Shown in pieces: positions 44,731 to 54,185 of a stretch of DNA of 64,000 bases (the stretch's first letter is position 1; each line of letters begins with the position of its first letter). Origin of the DNA: Chitinophaga polysaccharea (GTDB lineage Bacteria > Bacteroidota > Bacteroidia > Chitinophagales > Chitinophagaceae); contig NZ_CABFVU010000001.1 in assembly GCF_902150045.1 (NCBI RefSeq), positions 248,001 to 312,000 on the forward strand, in the 5' to 3' direction. The position numbers were made by a program, and so were the translations under genes. Under the pieces are notes generated by a model that made no database searches, was not told the origin of the DNA, and was given only the letters and a program-made list of their open reading frames with translations.

Positions 44731-45720
44731 TTAAGGCGTTACTTTTACTGTTTTAGGCATCCTCAGCTCCACCACATAGGTACCGGCTTTCATCAACCGG
44801 AAGGCAAACAACGGGTTTACGCTACCTACTTTGGCCGATATATTTTTATCTACCGATACATAAGCAGAAGGAATACGGTAATACATCAGGTAATTCCAGT
44901 TGGTACCGCCGCTGGAGTAACGGCTCAGCGGGAACGGCGCAATCTCGAAATTACAGATCATAGCCGTATCTGTATATTCAATCGGATGGAACTTGGTATA
45001 GTTTTCAAAAATGGGGCGGTCGCCACGCTTAATGATCTCTCCCTTTTTCGGGTTGAATGGCTTACCATCTTTATCCGTTATTTTCAGGATCACGGAAGCC
45101 CCGCTTTCATTGACCCTGGTAATTGTCATTACCGGCGCGCCCATTGGCACAGTAGCAGAACCATCATCCGGGAAGAAATTACAGTTGGCGGTGGTTTCAG
45201 TAACCAGTGGCGGATCAACGGTAGTGAGCATACCAATGTTCTTATACACTTTTGAGCCCGCCACATTGGATACCTCCACGTCATACTCATAGGTAACATC
45301 CAGCGGTAAGCTATCCGTAGCGCCGTTGAACACAAACTGGCCGCTGGACAGGAATACATATGGCTGCATTTTTTTCAGCTCCCGTTTTTTATTCACCAGC
45401 TCAATGGTAGTATCCTTTGCAGGATCTACCGCTGCCGTATATACGTAAACAGGATATTCTTTATAAAATTCATCTGCATGCTTTTTATTATCCGCTCTCC
45501 TGATGTCCAGCAGCTTCACGGTCATGGGCTGGGTAGTGCCATCTGCAAGGATAGCGCTTGTTTTCTGGAATGCGTTACCACGTTGTACCTTAATCGGGGT
45601 ATCCGGTACATACAGGCCATCGCTCAGAAAGCCTTCTTCTATCTTTTTACATCCCGCTATCAGCAGCCCAAGCAGCATGGCGGAGGTGAGCCATTTCTTT
45701 CCTTTATATTGATGCAACAT
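44731..45720 (-). CDS. SusCD-associated lipoprotein (DUF5007-like)
   Basis: 329 residues. Lipoprotein signal MLHQYKGKKWLTSAMLLGLLIAGC. Beta-rich, with DGLYVPDTPIKVQRGNAFQK near the N-terminus, SSGQFVFNGATDSLPLDVTYEYDV and a C-terminal YVVELRMPK. The domain set and position after SusC-SusD-fasciclin fit the DUF5007 group, but I am not certain. Surface ligand-binding lipoprotein by inference. ATG at 45720 is used rather than a TTG three codons upstream. Last gene of the operon. Confidence 0.65.
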   Translation of the reverse strand: MLHQYKGKKWLTSAMLLGLLIAGCKKIEEGFLSDGLYVPDTPIKVQRGNAFQKTSAILADGTTQPMTVKLLDIRRADNKKHADEFYKEYPVYVYTAAVDPAKDTTIELVNKKRELKKMQPYVFLSSGQFVFNGATDSLPLDVTYEYDVEVSNVAGSKVYKNIGMLTTVDPPLVTETTANCNFFPDDGSATVPMGAPVMTITRVNESGASVILKITDKDGKPFNPKKGEIIKRGDRPIFENYTKFHPIEYTDTAMICNFEIAPFPLSRYSSGGTNWNYLMYYRIPSAYVSVDKNISAKVGSVNPLFAFRLMKAGTYVVELRMPKTVKVTP

Positions 45721-45743
45721 AGTTTTCAATTTAATGATGATGA

Positions 45744-46418
45744 CTATTTCCAGTAGAACACATGGTTGTTTTGCAATACATGCAATACGCCTGTTTTTGT
45801 AATGATACCGGTGGTTTGCAGGGTATACTGGATATCCCTGTCTTCTTCAGGATAATCATCCGGGCGGGGATCAGGGTCCAGGCCGTTGATCACTTTGGTG
45901 AGCGCCATATACTTTACACCGGCAGAAAAAATATCATCATAACCGCCTGCTTTGATCAGCTTGAAAGCAAAGTCCTCATTCACTTTATTTTTATACACCT
46001 GCGATTCCAGTGAAAGATCAGCACGTACAATTTTCCCGTTAAAAACGTAAGCCAGCAGGGAGTCGCGCAGTTCAGGCGCCTTCAGGCTGTCGATGGTGTA
46101 CTTCACGTTCTCATCATTCAACTCCTTTTGCAGCTGCGTGGTCCGCACGCCCAGGAACTGTTTGATCGAGTAATCCGTAGGCGCTACAAAAGTGACATCG
46201 CTGTTGATGGTTTCTTTAAGCCCTGCTTTGTCGATCAGCAGGATCAGCGTATCAAAATTTGAATTTGCTTTGAGATAATCGTAAGTAGTAAGATCTGTAT
46301 GATCATTGGTAGGACTACCGCCCAGGAAATGATCGTCTTTTTTACAGGCGGCAAATAAGAGGGAGATCAGTAAGAAGCCCCAGCCAGCCTTCGCAGTAAA
46401 TATTTTCAGTTTGTTCAT
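45744..46418 (-). CDS. Fasciclin-domain lipoprotein
   Basis: 224 residues. Lipoprotein signal ending LLISLLFAAC. FAS1 domain: YLKANSNFDTLILLIDKAGL, VTFVAPTDYSIKQFL (the TVFAPTNxAF-type motif), LAYVFNGKIV and C-terminal TGIITKTGVLHVLQNNHVF. FAS1 domains mediate adhesion or ligand contact at the cell surface. Encoded between SusD and the DUF5007-like gene, 25 bp from SusD, so part of the same operon. Confidence 0.85.
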   Translation of the reverse strand: MNKLKIFTAKAGWGFLLISLLFAACKKDDHFLGGSPTNDHTDLTTYDYLKANSNFDTLILLIDKAGLKETINSDVTFVAPTDYSIKQFLGVRTTQLQKELNDENVKYTIDSLKAPELRDSLLAYVFNGKIVRADLSLESQVYKNKVNEDFAFKLIKAGGYDDIFSAGVKYMALTKVINGLDPDPRPDDYPEEDRDIQYTLQTTGIITKTGVLHVLQNNHVFYWK

Positions 46419-46443
46419 GTCAGTTCATTTAAGTGTCAGGATG

Positions 46444-48003
46444 CTATTTCACTTTACCGAGCCAGTAATCATTTTGTTTGAGCACACTGTTGTTGAGGAA
46501 CAACACGCGCCCTACCGGCCATTTCCAGCCACCGGCATCAAAGCGGTCCTGCGGGAAACCTGCCGCTGCATTCACGTCGCCATTCATCAGCATACGTGTA
46601 CGCACCAGGTCGTACCAGCGCTGGCCTTCTGCATATAGTTCGCGGGAGCGTTCCAGGAATGCTTCCACTTTAATATCGGTTACGTCTTCGGGTAAAATGG
46701 GGCTGGCCTGGGAGCGGGCTCTCACACGGTTAATATCCTGTAAGGCGGCGCCTGTATTTCCCTGGTCGGCATAGGCCTCAGCGCGCAGCAGCAGCAGGTC
46801 GGCATAACGCATCAGGATGATATTGGCGTCTACAGCAGCATCCGTGAAATTACCCGGATTGCGGTAGTTGATATTTTCCCGGTTGGGGCCTGCAAATTTG
46901 CAGATCAGTACATCATATTGCCCCGCTGCGTCGAGGTTGGTAAAGTAATAGTGACGGCGTAAATCGGTGCCATCTTCATCATACAGCAAATTGATCAGGT
47001 CAATATTCGGCGCATCTATTTTACTGTCCTTGTTGTTGATAAAAGGCGTTTTCAGGATGTTATAATAAAATCCCTTCTCCACCTGTTGCTCTCCGTTAGC
47101 CACCTGCATATTGATTTCAAATATGCCTTCCATTGATTTTCCGTGGAAGATCTTCGGGTACATCTCTGCCGGCAGCAACTGGTACTGACCGCTGTTCTCT
47201 ACGGAATCAATAGCGGCAATCGCATTGGTTACATCAGATACTACCTGTCCTTTGTTCAGGAAGTTTCTCCACATGTAAGCGTGTGCCAGTAACCCAAAAG
47301 CAGCGCCCCTGTTAGCTCTTACGGCTCTTTCAGTGCCGTTCTTATATTCCCAGGGCAAGAGGCTGATGGCCTTTTTAAGATCGGCAATACAGGTATCGAG
47401 GATGATCTTTTCATTGCTTCTCGGGATATTTTCCGATGTTACCGGGTTAGGATCATACTTCGTCACCAATGGCACATCGCCCCAGATACGCACCATATAG
47501 AAGTAGCTGAAAGCCCGCAGGAAATAGGCTTCTCCCAGGAAGCGGTTACGGGTGCGGGTGGGCTGATCAGTGAACTGTGCATCCGGGATATTGGGAATAT
47601 TATGCATCATAATATTCGCCTGGGTAATCACTTTGTAGTAGGGCGACCAGTCGTGATACTTCTCCAAATAAGAGCCCAGGAAATCAGCCGTATTCATACC
47701 ATCTCCACCTTTTACCAGGAACCTTACATCATACTGGTTATAGTCCGAGAACTCATATGCCGGCAATGAACCATACGCAAAATGCGACATGTTCTGATTA
47801 TAGTCCGTATTGGAAGTTAACGCCCTGCGCAGTAAGGCATAACCGCCTGCCACACCTTGCTCCGCATCCCGCTGGTTAGTCCAGAAAACAGAATTATAGG
47901 GAGAATTGATCGGCTCCTGGTCCAGCAGCTTCTTACAGGAAACAAACGGCGACAACAGCAGTCCTGCAGCTATTACCGTGAATATATTTTTCAGACAGTT
48001 CAT
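46444..48003 (-). CDS. RagB/SusD family outer-membrane lipoprotein (second operon)
   Basis: 519 residues. Lipoprotein signal ending LLLSPFVSC. SusD pattern KKLLDQEPINSPYNSVFWTN...AEQGVAGGYALLRRAL at the N-terminus; C-terminal RYADLLLLRAEAYADQGNTG and INRVRARSQ...LERSRELYAEGQRWYDLVRTR are SusD hallmarks. It forms a pair with the SusC gene 19 bp upstream. Ligand not predictable; no glycosidase is in the operon. Confidence 0.92.
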   Translation of the reverse strand: MNCLKNIFTVIAAGLLLSPFVSCKKLLDQEPINSPYNSVFWTNQRDAEQGVAGGYALLRRALTSNTDYNQNMSHFAYGSLPAYEFSDYNQYDVRFLVKGGDGMNTADFLGSYLEKYHDWSPYYKVITQANIMMHNIPNIPDAQFTDQPTRTRNRFLGEAYFLRAFSYFYMVRIWGDVPLVTKYDPNPVTSENIPRSNEKIILDTCIADLKKAISLLPWEYKNGTERAVRANRGAAFGLLAHAYMWRNFLNKGQVVSDVTNAIAAIDSVENSGQYQLLPAEMYPKIFHGKSMEGIFEINMQVANGEQQVEKGFYYNILKTPFINNKDSKIDAPNIDLINLLYDEDGTDLRRHYYFTNLDAAGQYDVLICKFAGPNRENINYRNPGNFTDAAVDANIILMRYADLLLLRAEAYADQGNTGAALQDINRVRARSQASPILPEDVTDIKVEAFLERSRELYAEGQRWYDLVRTRMLMNGDVNAAAGFPQDRFDAGGWKWPVGRVLFLNNSVLKQNDYWLGKVK

Positions 48004-48022
48004 ATCTTCTTCTTTTTAAAAA

Positions 48023-51000
48023 TTAAAAACCAACATTTACACCCAGGGTGAACTTACGTGGTATAGGATAACCTCCACCGGTGTAAGTACCTTTTTCGTC
48101 CACTGCTTCCGCATCGGGAACACTTGATTTCTGGAACATCTTTACATTGTCTACCACGCCATAGATCTGCAGCTTGCTGAGCTTAGCACGTTCCAGGAAC
48201 TTGGGACTGAACTGGTAAGCAAGGTTCAGGTATTTGATACGCAGGTAAGAACCATTTTCCACAAAGGCAGATGAAAAAGGAAGGAACTGGTAGTAATAAT
48301 GCTCGCTGTAAGGGATCACTTCCGCATACTTGCTGTTATCTCCTTCTTTGTGCCAGCTGTCGATAGAAGAAGGATCTATAGCAGCAATATTTGCGTAGTT
48401 ATTGGTTAGGCCGATAAGCCTGTCGGACATATACTTGTTGTAGATATCACGTTTAAGGGTAAACGTCATGTATACCTGCAGGCTCCAGGGACCATAGGAA
48501 AATGCGTTGGTAAAACCGCCGGTGCAGGCGGGGTTAGGATTACCGCTGCGTACTTTATCGTTCCAGTCCCACACATCATAGTCGCCGTTCTGGTCTTCCC
48601 AGATAAAGTCGCCCGCCTGCACAGTATGATTACCATTCCAGTAGGTAAGCTTTTCACCGGTGTAAGGGTTAAACGGAATATCTTTTTCGCTGGCGTATAC
48701 GCCTTTGTTCTTAATCAGGTAAAATTCGTTGATAGCGCGGCCTTTGGTAAGCACGTAGGTCATACTGGTGATGTTATCCGGCACCATCAGGTCGCGGTTA
48801 CCGTTGGGTAATTTAACGATCTGGTTTTTGATGAAAGATAAGATCAGGGTAGAATTCCACTGGAACTTGCTGGTAGGCGGCGTGATCCGGCCCTGTATGG
48901 TAAATTCCACACCAGTGTTGCGCACATCCACCGCATTGGTATTCACTTTATCATACCCGGAAGTAGATGGCAGCAGCAGGTTAAACAGCAGTTTGGAAGT
49001 TCCCCTGTTAAACGCGTCGGCGGTAACGTTCAGTCTTCCGCCAAAGAAGCTTGCATCCACACCAATATTGGATTGAATAGCCTGTTCCCAGGTAAGCCCG
49101 TCCTGTGCCACACCATCAGAGAAGTTAGGCGTTACGGCATTCACACCGTTGTAGGTGCCGCCGGTAGATCCGCCATAGGTACCCTGGTTGATGCTGTAGT
49201 TATTATACTGGAGATAATATTGTTTTGGTAAGCTTCCTGTTACGCCATAGCTGCCGCGGATCTTGAAGTATTCCACCCAGCTTTTGAAAGGCGCCATAAA
49301 TGGTTCGTCTGAAAGGTTCCAGCCGGCAGATACGGAGGGGAAATAACCCCAGCGGCTGTTACGGCCAAAGCGGGAAGAGGCATCTGCACGGTAGGCAAAT
49401 GACAGCAGGTATTTCTCTTTATAGTTGTAGTTCACGCGGGAGAAAAAGGACAACATACCGGACGACTGGTAATCAGACCCGGAAACGAGGTTGTCATACA
49501 CATCCCTGTACATCATATAGCTGAGATTATATCCCTGCACTACTTTCACATTGTCGTTGCTCAATGCGCCGCTGCCAATGCCGGTAAATTCATTCCTGAT
49601 ATTGTTGATGGTATTACCCAGCAGCACATTCAGATGATGATCCTTATTCACCACATCAGTGGAATAGCTCAGGGTGTTATCGAGGTTCAGGTTCTCATAA
49701 CGCGATTTACCGCTTTGTGCATAAGATAATCCTGCAGTGTTCAGCTCTCCCGGTCTGAAAATATCGCGGGTATTGATGCTGGACTGAACGGAGCCTATTG
49801 AGGAGAAGCGCAGCTTTTTTGAAATATCATAGTTCACGGTAAGACTGGCAGTGATATCATCGTTGATGTTCTTATCACGGCCGGATTCCAGGTCGCCGGT
49901 GAAGTTTTTGCGGTCAATATCTGAGATATTAAAGAGAGAGGAAAGATACTGGCCGTTTACCAGCGGGATCACATTCTCTCCCGGGAATACGCCACGGCCG
50001 CGGGATCTGTCGCCACGGCTCAAACGGAACAGGGAAGAAACATTCAAACGGGACGACATTTTCACGCCCATGGCAGCGGAAATGGTATAGCGTTTAAAGC
50101 CGGTTCCGCGAATGGTTCCATCTTCATTATAATAGTTGCCACTGATACGGTAGTTGGTAGTTTCTGATGCGCCGGAAACAGACAGGTCGTAGTTCTGGAT
50201 GATACCGTTCTGGTAAAAAAGATCCTGCCAGTCGACCGCCCCGCTGAAAGCGGGATTGAGGCTGTCTGTCAGCATCATGGGAATATTATTCACTTTCTGC
50301 TGGTCGGAAAGATACTTTTGCAGGTAGTCCATTTTGAACCATCTTTCTTCCGCGCCGCCGTATACCGTTTCAAATTTTGGTTGCTGGGTGAGCCCTGCAT
50401 AGGTGGAGAAGTTCACCTGCGGCTTGCCTTGTTTACCGCGTTTGGTTTTTACGATCACTACGCCGTTGGCGCCGCGGGAGCCATAAATAGCTGCAGCCGA
50501 CGCGTCTTTCAGGATGTCGATGGATTCAATATCATTGGGGTTCAGGCCGGCGATATAGTTGGTACCGGTGTTGTCAAATGCTGCGGCGTCATCCAGTGAT
50601 ACGGGGATATCGTCTATCACAAACAGCGGGGAGCTCAAAGTACGGGCGGCGCTGGCATCGCGGCTGATGGAGGTATTTCCCCTTACCACGAAGGAGCCTC
50701 TTACTCCCGGTTCGCCTGTAAAATTCTGTACGTTCAAACCGGCGGCACGGCCCTGCAGCAGTTGGTCGAAGCTGGGGGAAGGAAGGTTTTCGATGTCCTT
50801 GCCTTTTACGCTGGAAACCGCTGCCGTTACCGTTTTACGCCGTACCTCCTGGTACCCGATCACCACCACATCTTTCAGGCTTTTGGCATCCGGTTTCAGG
50901 GAAATAGTGTAAGATGCTTTCCCCGACAACACTAACGTTTGCGTTTCAAAACCTATAAATGAAATAGACAGTTTGTTGGAATTGCCTTTCAAGGTAAGCG

Positions 51001-51178
51001 TAAATTCGCCGCTGGGACTGGTGGCTGCACCGTTATTGGTACCTACTTCTTTTACAGATACGCCGGGTAAAGGCCCGCCTTTATCATCTGTAACTGTACC
51101 TGAAATTTTTCGCTCCTGGGCCCATGCCTGCAGGCATAGGAATCCCATCAGCACTAATAGTAGCAACTTTTTGTGCAT
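48023..51178 (-). CDS. SusC/RagA family TonB-linked outer-membrane transporter (second operon)
   Basis: 1051 residues. Signal peptide MHKKLLLLVLMGFLCLQAWA. Carboxypeptidase-regulatory domain RKISGTVTDDKGGPLPGVSV (about 22-105), SusC plug (VVVIGYQEVRRKTVTAAVSS, DASAAAIYGSRGANGVVIV) and a barrel ending KFTLGVNVGF. Unlike the SusC at 23399 it lacks an STN domain and has no adjacent FecR or sigma gene, so it must be controlled another way. Operon order: SusC, SusD, fasciclin, DUF5007-like. Confidence 0.93.
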   Translation of the reverse strand: MHKKLLLLVLMGFLCLQAWAQERKISGTVTDDKGGPLPGVSVKEVGTNNGAATSPSGEFTLTLKGNSNKLSISFIGFETQTLVLSGKASYTISLKPDAKSLKDVVVIGYQEVRRKTVTAAVSSVKGKDIENLPSPSFDQLLQGRAAGLNVQNFTGEPGVRGSFVVRGNTSISRDASAARTLSSPLFVIDDIPVSLDDAAAFDNTGTNYIAGLNPNDIESIDILKDASAAAIYGSRGANGVVIVKTKRGKQGKPQVNFSTYAGLTQQPKFETVYGGAEERWFKMDYLQKYLSDQQKVNNIPMMLTDSLNPAFSGAVDWQDLFYQNGIIQNYDLSVSGASETTNYRISGNYYNEDGTIRGTGFKRYTISAAMGVKMSSRLNVSSLFRLSRGDRSRGRGVFPGENVIPLVNGQYLSSLFNISDIDRKNFTGDLESGRDKNINDDITASLTVNYDISKKLRFSSIGSVQSSINTRDIFRPGELNTAGLSYAQSGKSRYENLNLDNTLSYSTDVVNKDHHLNVLLGNTINNIRNEFTGIGSGALSNDNVKVVQGYNLSYMMYRDVYDNLVSGSDYQSSGMLSFFSRVNYNYKEKYLLSFAYRADASSRFGRNSRWGYFPSVSAGWNLSDEPFMAPFKSWVEYFKIRGSYGVTGSLPKQYYLQYNNYSINQGTYGGSTGGTYNGVNAVTPNFSDGVAQDGLTWEQAIQSNIGVDASFFGGRLNVTADAFNRGTSKLLFNLLLPSTSGYDKVNTNAVDVRNTGVEFTIQGRITPPTSKFQWNSTLILSFIKNQIVKLPNGNRDLMVPDNITSMTYVLTKGRAINEFYLIKNKGVYASEKDIPFNPYTGEKLTYWNGNHTVQAGDFIWEDQNGDYDVWDWNDKVRSGNPNPACTGGFTNAFSYGPWSLQVYMTFTLKRDIYNKYMSDRLIGLTNNYANIAAIDPSSIDSWHKEGDNSKYAEVIPYSEHYYYQFLPFSSAFVENGSYLRIKYLNLAYQFSPKFLERAKLSKLQIYGVVDNVKMFQKSSVPDAEAVDEKGTYTGGGYPIPRKFTLGVNVGF

Positions 51179-51700
51179 AGATTCTGGTTTATTGAATTAT
51201 TCTGGAATTATCAGACTGGTCTACTGAATGTTTAAGATAATTTGTTCACTGGTGAAATAATCGTTGTTGCTGTGTTACAGGAACGGGTGAATTACAATTG
51301 TGTGCTGGTACGTTATAAATTTGATTGAATAAATCCGGTTGCTAAAAATGTTTGTCCACTGAAATGCTACATTGTTATTGCTCACTCGTACTTCATTGTT
51401 CTGGGAGGAAATTTAGAAATGTTAAAGTTTTCCTAATAGGGGTACGGGGAATTAGTGACATTAGGATGACGGAAATTTTCACACTATAAAAAATAAACAT
51501 ATCTCCTATTAAATGCTTGAGAATTAGACGATATGAATTTATTTACTGATCTTATAAAGATAAAATAGCATTATTAAATAATAATATAATATTATTTAAA
51601 AACAAGGAGCCCGACAATTTCGTGATAAACCTGGCAGTGCATCTTCACATGCCATTGCTCCGGCGAACAGCAAGAGCAAACATGATCACGTACTGGAATA
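51179..51700. other. Intergenic region upstream of the second SusC operon
   Basis: About 520 bp with no gene. It must contain the susC promoter on the minus strand, but I see no clean TAnnTTTG there. The stretch 51480-51600 is strongly AT-rich (TTATTAAATAATAATATAAT), as expected near an upstream regulatory region. Confidence 0.5.
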
Positions 51701-51732
51701 AAAAAGAAAGGGACTCCCTTCCGGGCAGCCCC
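51701..51732 (-). terminator. Terminator of the Crp/MBL pair
   Basis: Minus-strand stem GGGGCT/AGTCCC (51710-51715 and 51727-51732, with one G-T pair) followed by a T-rich run (A at 51701-51705 on the plus strand). Confidence 0.65.
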
Positions 51733-51765
51733 TGAAACAACCAGGCAAAATTAGCGCGTGGTTAG

Positions 51766-52947
51766 TCACTCTAATACTTTTATCGTTCCGTTCAGGTGTA
51801 CAAAACTACCATCTTTGCCGGCGATATTGGTCCACACCTGATGGGTATTATAATTCTGTACATGGGTCACGTTGGTAGTTGTTTTGGGTTCCTGCCAGTA
51901 CACCATGAACACATTTTTTGCAACTTCTACCGCTGTATACTCCACATCGTCTGTAGCCCCTTTGAAAGCTCCATCCAACCCGATGAAGGACATTTTCCTG
52001 TTGTCCCGGAAGGTGAGCTCAAACACATTGCCCTCAAAATTTACAATAACTTTGTGTCCGATTGGAGGATAAGGCGATTTAACCGCCCAGGCCATTTCTC
52101 CTGTAAAAACCTTTGCGCCCATTTCCAAAGCGTCTTTGCCAGGCAAACCGGGATATTTCTTTTCCATGAAGGACACAATTCCTGCCGAAGTATGATTTTC
52201 TGTAACCGCTTCTTTGTAATTATTAAGATACTGGTACATAAAATCCAATGACTTTGGCGAAAAATCACTGGTCACAAAATGTGACGGGATTACCTTTAGC
52301 GGTGTCAGGCTTTTCATCTTGTTTATTTGCCCAATCCAATTATTCAGCGCCTGCATATTCTGCGTGTCAGCCATCCATAGATGACTGCCTTCAGCAACCG
52401 AAACTCCGCCCAAAACTGTTTTCAGTGAAGGTATATAAAGAAAGCTATGGGCAGGATCATCCGCAGTTTGTATAATCTCGATCTTATTACCTTCCAAATC
52501 GGGAATACTGTTAACTGCAGTAGGAACTATCAGTTCGCCCGGTGCATCGCCTTTCATTTGGGGGGCCCATACCTTTAACTTTTCATCCTTGGATGCTCCA
52601 ATAAGGTAAGCTGTTTGTGCTGTTGAAATAATCCGGGCATCAGGGAAAGCTTTTTTAATTACATCCAGGCCAAAGTAATAATCAGGGTCGCTGTGTGAAA
52701 TATAGATGGCTTTCAGATTTTTTTTAGTCGCGGTAATTTCCTGAACCAGTTGCAGCGCAAATTGCTTCTGGAATTGCGCATCTACCAGTATAGCATCTTT
52801 ATCGCCATAGATGATAGTTGACGTTACCGGAAAAATAGCTTTTGCTCCCGGATTGTACACCTTTAAATGGAGGCCGCTGGCTTGTGCTGATGCACCCAAA
52901 CTTATTGTAGTAGTCATAGTAAGAAAGAATTTTCGTATTGTTTTCAT
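51766..52947 (-). CDS. Exported metallo-beta-lactamase-fold protein with MoaF-like C-terminus and degenerate metal site
   Basis: 393 residues. Signal peptide MKTIRKFFLTMTTTISLGAS. The N-terminal two thirds have the MBL fold (TSTIIYGDKDAILVDAQF, KAIYISHSDPDYYFGLDVI). The canonical metal motif HxHxDH reads H85-S-D87-P-D89-Y90, so two of its His ligands are Asp and Tyr, and the usual later Asp is absent (GGVSVAEGSHLWMAD). Residues about 280-393 (KVIVNFEGNVFELTFRDNRKMSF...VYWQEPKTTTNVTHVQ) resemble MoaF-type domains. It may bind metal differently or be non-catalytic. Follows the Crp-like gene by 75 bp in the same direction. A longer frame upstream lacks a signal peptide, so ATG 52947 is used. Confidence 0.78.
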   Translation of the reverse strand: MKTIRKFFLTMTTTISLGASAQASGLHLKVYNPGAKAIFPVTSTIIYGDKDAILVDAQFQKQFALQLVQEITATKKNLKAIYISHSDPDYYFGLDVIKKAFPDARIISTAQTAYLIGASKDEKLKVWAPQMKGDAPGELIVPTAVNSIPDLEGNKIEIIQTADDPAHSFLYIPSLKTVLGGVSVAEGSHLWMADTQNMQALNNWIGQINKMKSLTPLKVIPSHFVTSDFSPKSLDFMYQYLNNYKEAVTENHTSAGIVSFMEKKYPGLPGKDALEMGAKVFTGEMAWAVKSPYPPIGHKVIVNFEGNVFELTFRDNRKMSFIGLDGAFKGATDDVEYTAVEVAKNVFMVYWQEPKTTTNVTHVQNYNTHQVWTNIAGKDGSFVHLNGTIKVLE

Positions 52948-53022
52948 TGTTTCTAAATTAATTACAACACAAAATTGAAAATTCTGTCTCAGATAAAAAT
53001 TGAACAAGTTCAATAATCCCGG

Positions 53023-53604
53023 TTATTTTTTGGAAACCATTTTTTTTCTGATCTTGCTAAGAAATTCATGGCTGATGCCGAGATAAGCTGAAATTTGCAG
53101 GTTGTTCAACCGAACTGCCAGATCCGGATATCTTTTAATGAAATCCTGGTATCTGTGATCTGCAGTTTTGCTGAGATTGCGGATCATCCGGCGTTGAAGA
53201 TTTACATAGGCTTTTTGCGTCATTATCCTGAAAAGCTTTTCTATGGATGGCAATGTTTGGTTAGCAAATTCCTTATCTGATTGAGAAATGACCAAAATTT
53301 CGCAGTCCTCGATGGCTTCAATGTATAGCATAGACGGCACATTGTTATGGAAACTATCGATATCAACCAACCACCAGTTTTCCGGGGCAAAATAAAGAAT
53401 ATGCTCTGTGCCTTTCTCATCCAGATGGTATACCTTGAAAAGCCCTTTCTTTACAAATGCCTCATACCGGCTTATGTCTCCTTCGCGTAGAAAAAATTCC
53501 TTCTTCTTTAATGTTTTAAGGCAAAACAGATTACAGAATGCCTCCATCTCGGCATCCGGGATTGAAATCTTATCTATAATACTTTGCTTTAATAATGTAT
53601 ACAT
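53023..53604 (-). CDS. Crp/Fnr family transcriptional regulator
   Basis: 193 residues. Cyclic-nucleotide-binding-type beta-barrel (KKKEFFLREGDISRYEAFVKKGLFKVYH...EHILYFAPENWWLVD), dimer helix and a short C-terminal helix-turn-helix (LNNLQISAYLGISHEFLSKIRKKM), as in the Bacteroidota Crp-like group that lacks full nucleotide-binding residues. It probably regulates the MBL gene just downstream. The frame runs upstream to 53727, but ATG 53604 (MYTLLKQSII) gives the usual start for this family. Confidence 0.88.
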   Translation of the reverse strand: MYTLLKQSIIDKISIPDAEMEAFCNLFCLKTLKKKEFFLREGDISRYEAFVKKGLFKVYHLDEKGTEHILYFAPENWWLVDIDSFHNNVPSMLYIEAIEDCEILVISQSDKEFANQTLPSIEKLFRIMTQKAYVNLQRRMIRNLSKTADHRYQDFIKRYPDLAVRLNNLQISAYLGISHEFLSKIRKKMVSKK

Positions 53605-54177
53605 ATACAGATGTAATGGGACTACCAACCAAAATTTAACTGCTCTCCTGCAATTTCCAGATCCTGTAAGAGGCTTGTTAGGGTTAACAAAATCAGCAGG
53701 ATCTAAAGGCAACAATTTAATTTCCAATTTTCATAATTGGTCATTTGCCGAAAACAATTTAGTTAAACTTCCAATTTGTTCCAAATTCTTCTTTTTTAGC
53801 ATTGAAAATGGCGGACCCGATATCAATATAGAGGAAATAAGGGCGGAAAAAACTTTTGCATGGAAGGGTAAAAATCCTGCCTTACCGTATCCTTATGGTA
53901 GACTGATTCCCGTGAAATTATGAATAACCTAATATCAATAGCCTTGCGCTCATTTATGTATACTTAAAAATTAATATATCAGGGCTATTCCAAACGCTGG
54001 TAATAAGTATCACCTCCGTGATAGATTCATTGGGGCCGCAGCAAAAATAACGGCAGGTACCACAATCGCATACTCACTTACACCTATATACGAAATCGTT
54101 CATCTGCGCCGTTTACCAGTTAAACCGGAAATATATCTTATTTATCGCCTAAATGGCTTTCACTGCCAACTATTAAT
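53605..54177. other. Intergenic region, no supported gene
   Basis: 570 bp between the Crp-like start and tamB. A plus-strand frame ending at 53923 runs antisense through the Crp gene for its first 200 bp. Its last 65 residues (NGGPDINIEEIRAEKTFAW, GRLIPVKL) look protein-like but match nothing I know, so a remnant cannot be excluded. The rest is AT-rich with no obvious signal. Confidence 0.4.
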
Positions 54178-54185
54178 TATTTTTG
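54178..54185 (+). promoter_or_regulatory. -7 element upstream of tamB
   Basis: TATTTTTG matches TAnnTTTG. Transcription would begin about 54191, so a TTG start at 54183 would lie inside the promoter. Confidence 0.5.

Noticed and set aside
51627-51660. GCAGTGCATCTTCAC similar to the palindrome arm at 17300
   Set aside because: Match is limited to about ten bases (GTGCATCTTC) with no inverted partner, so it may be chance.
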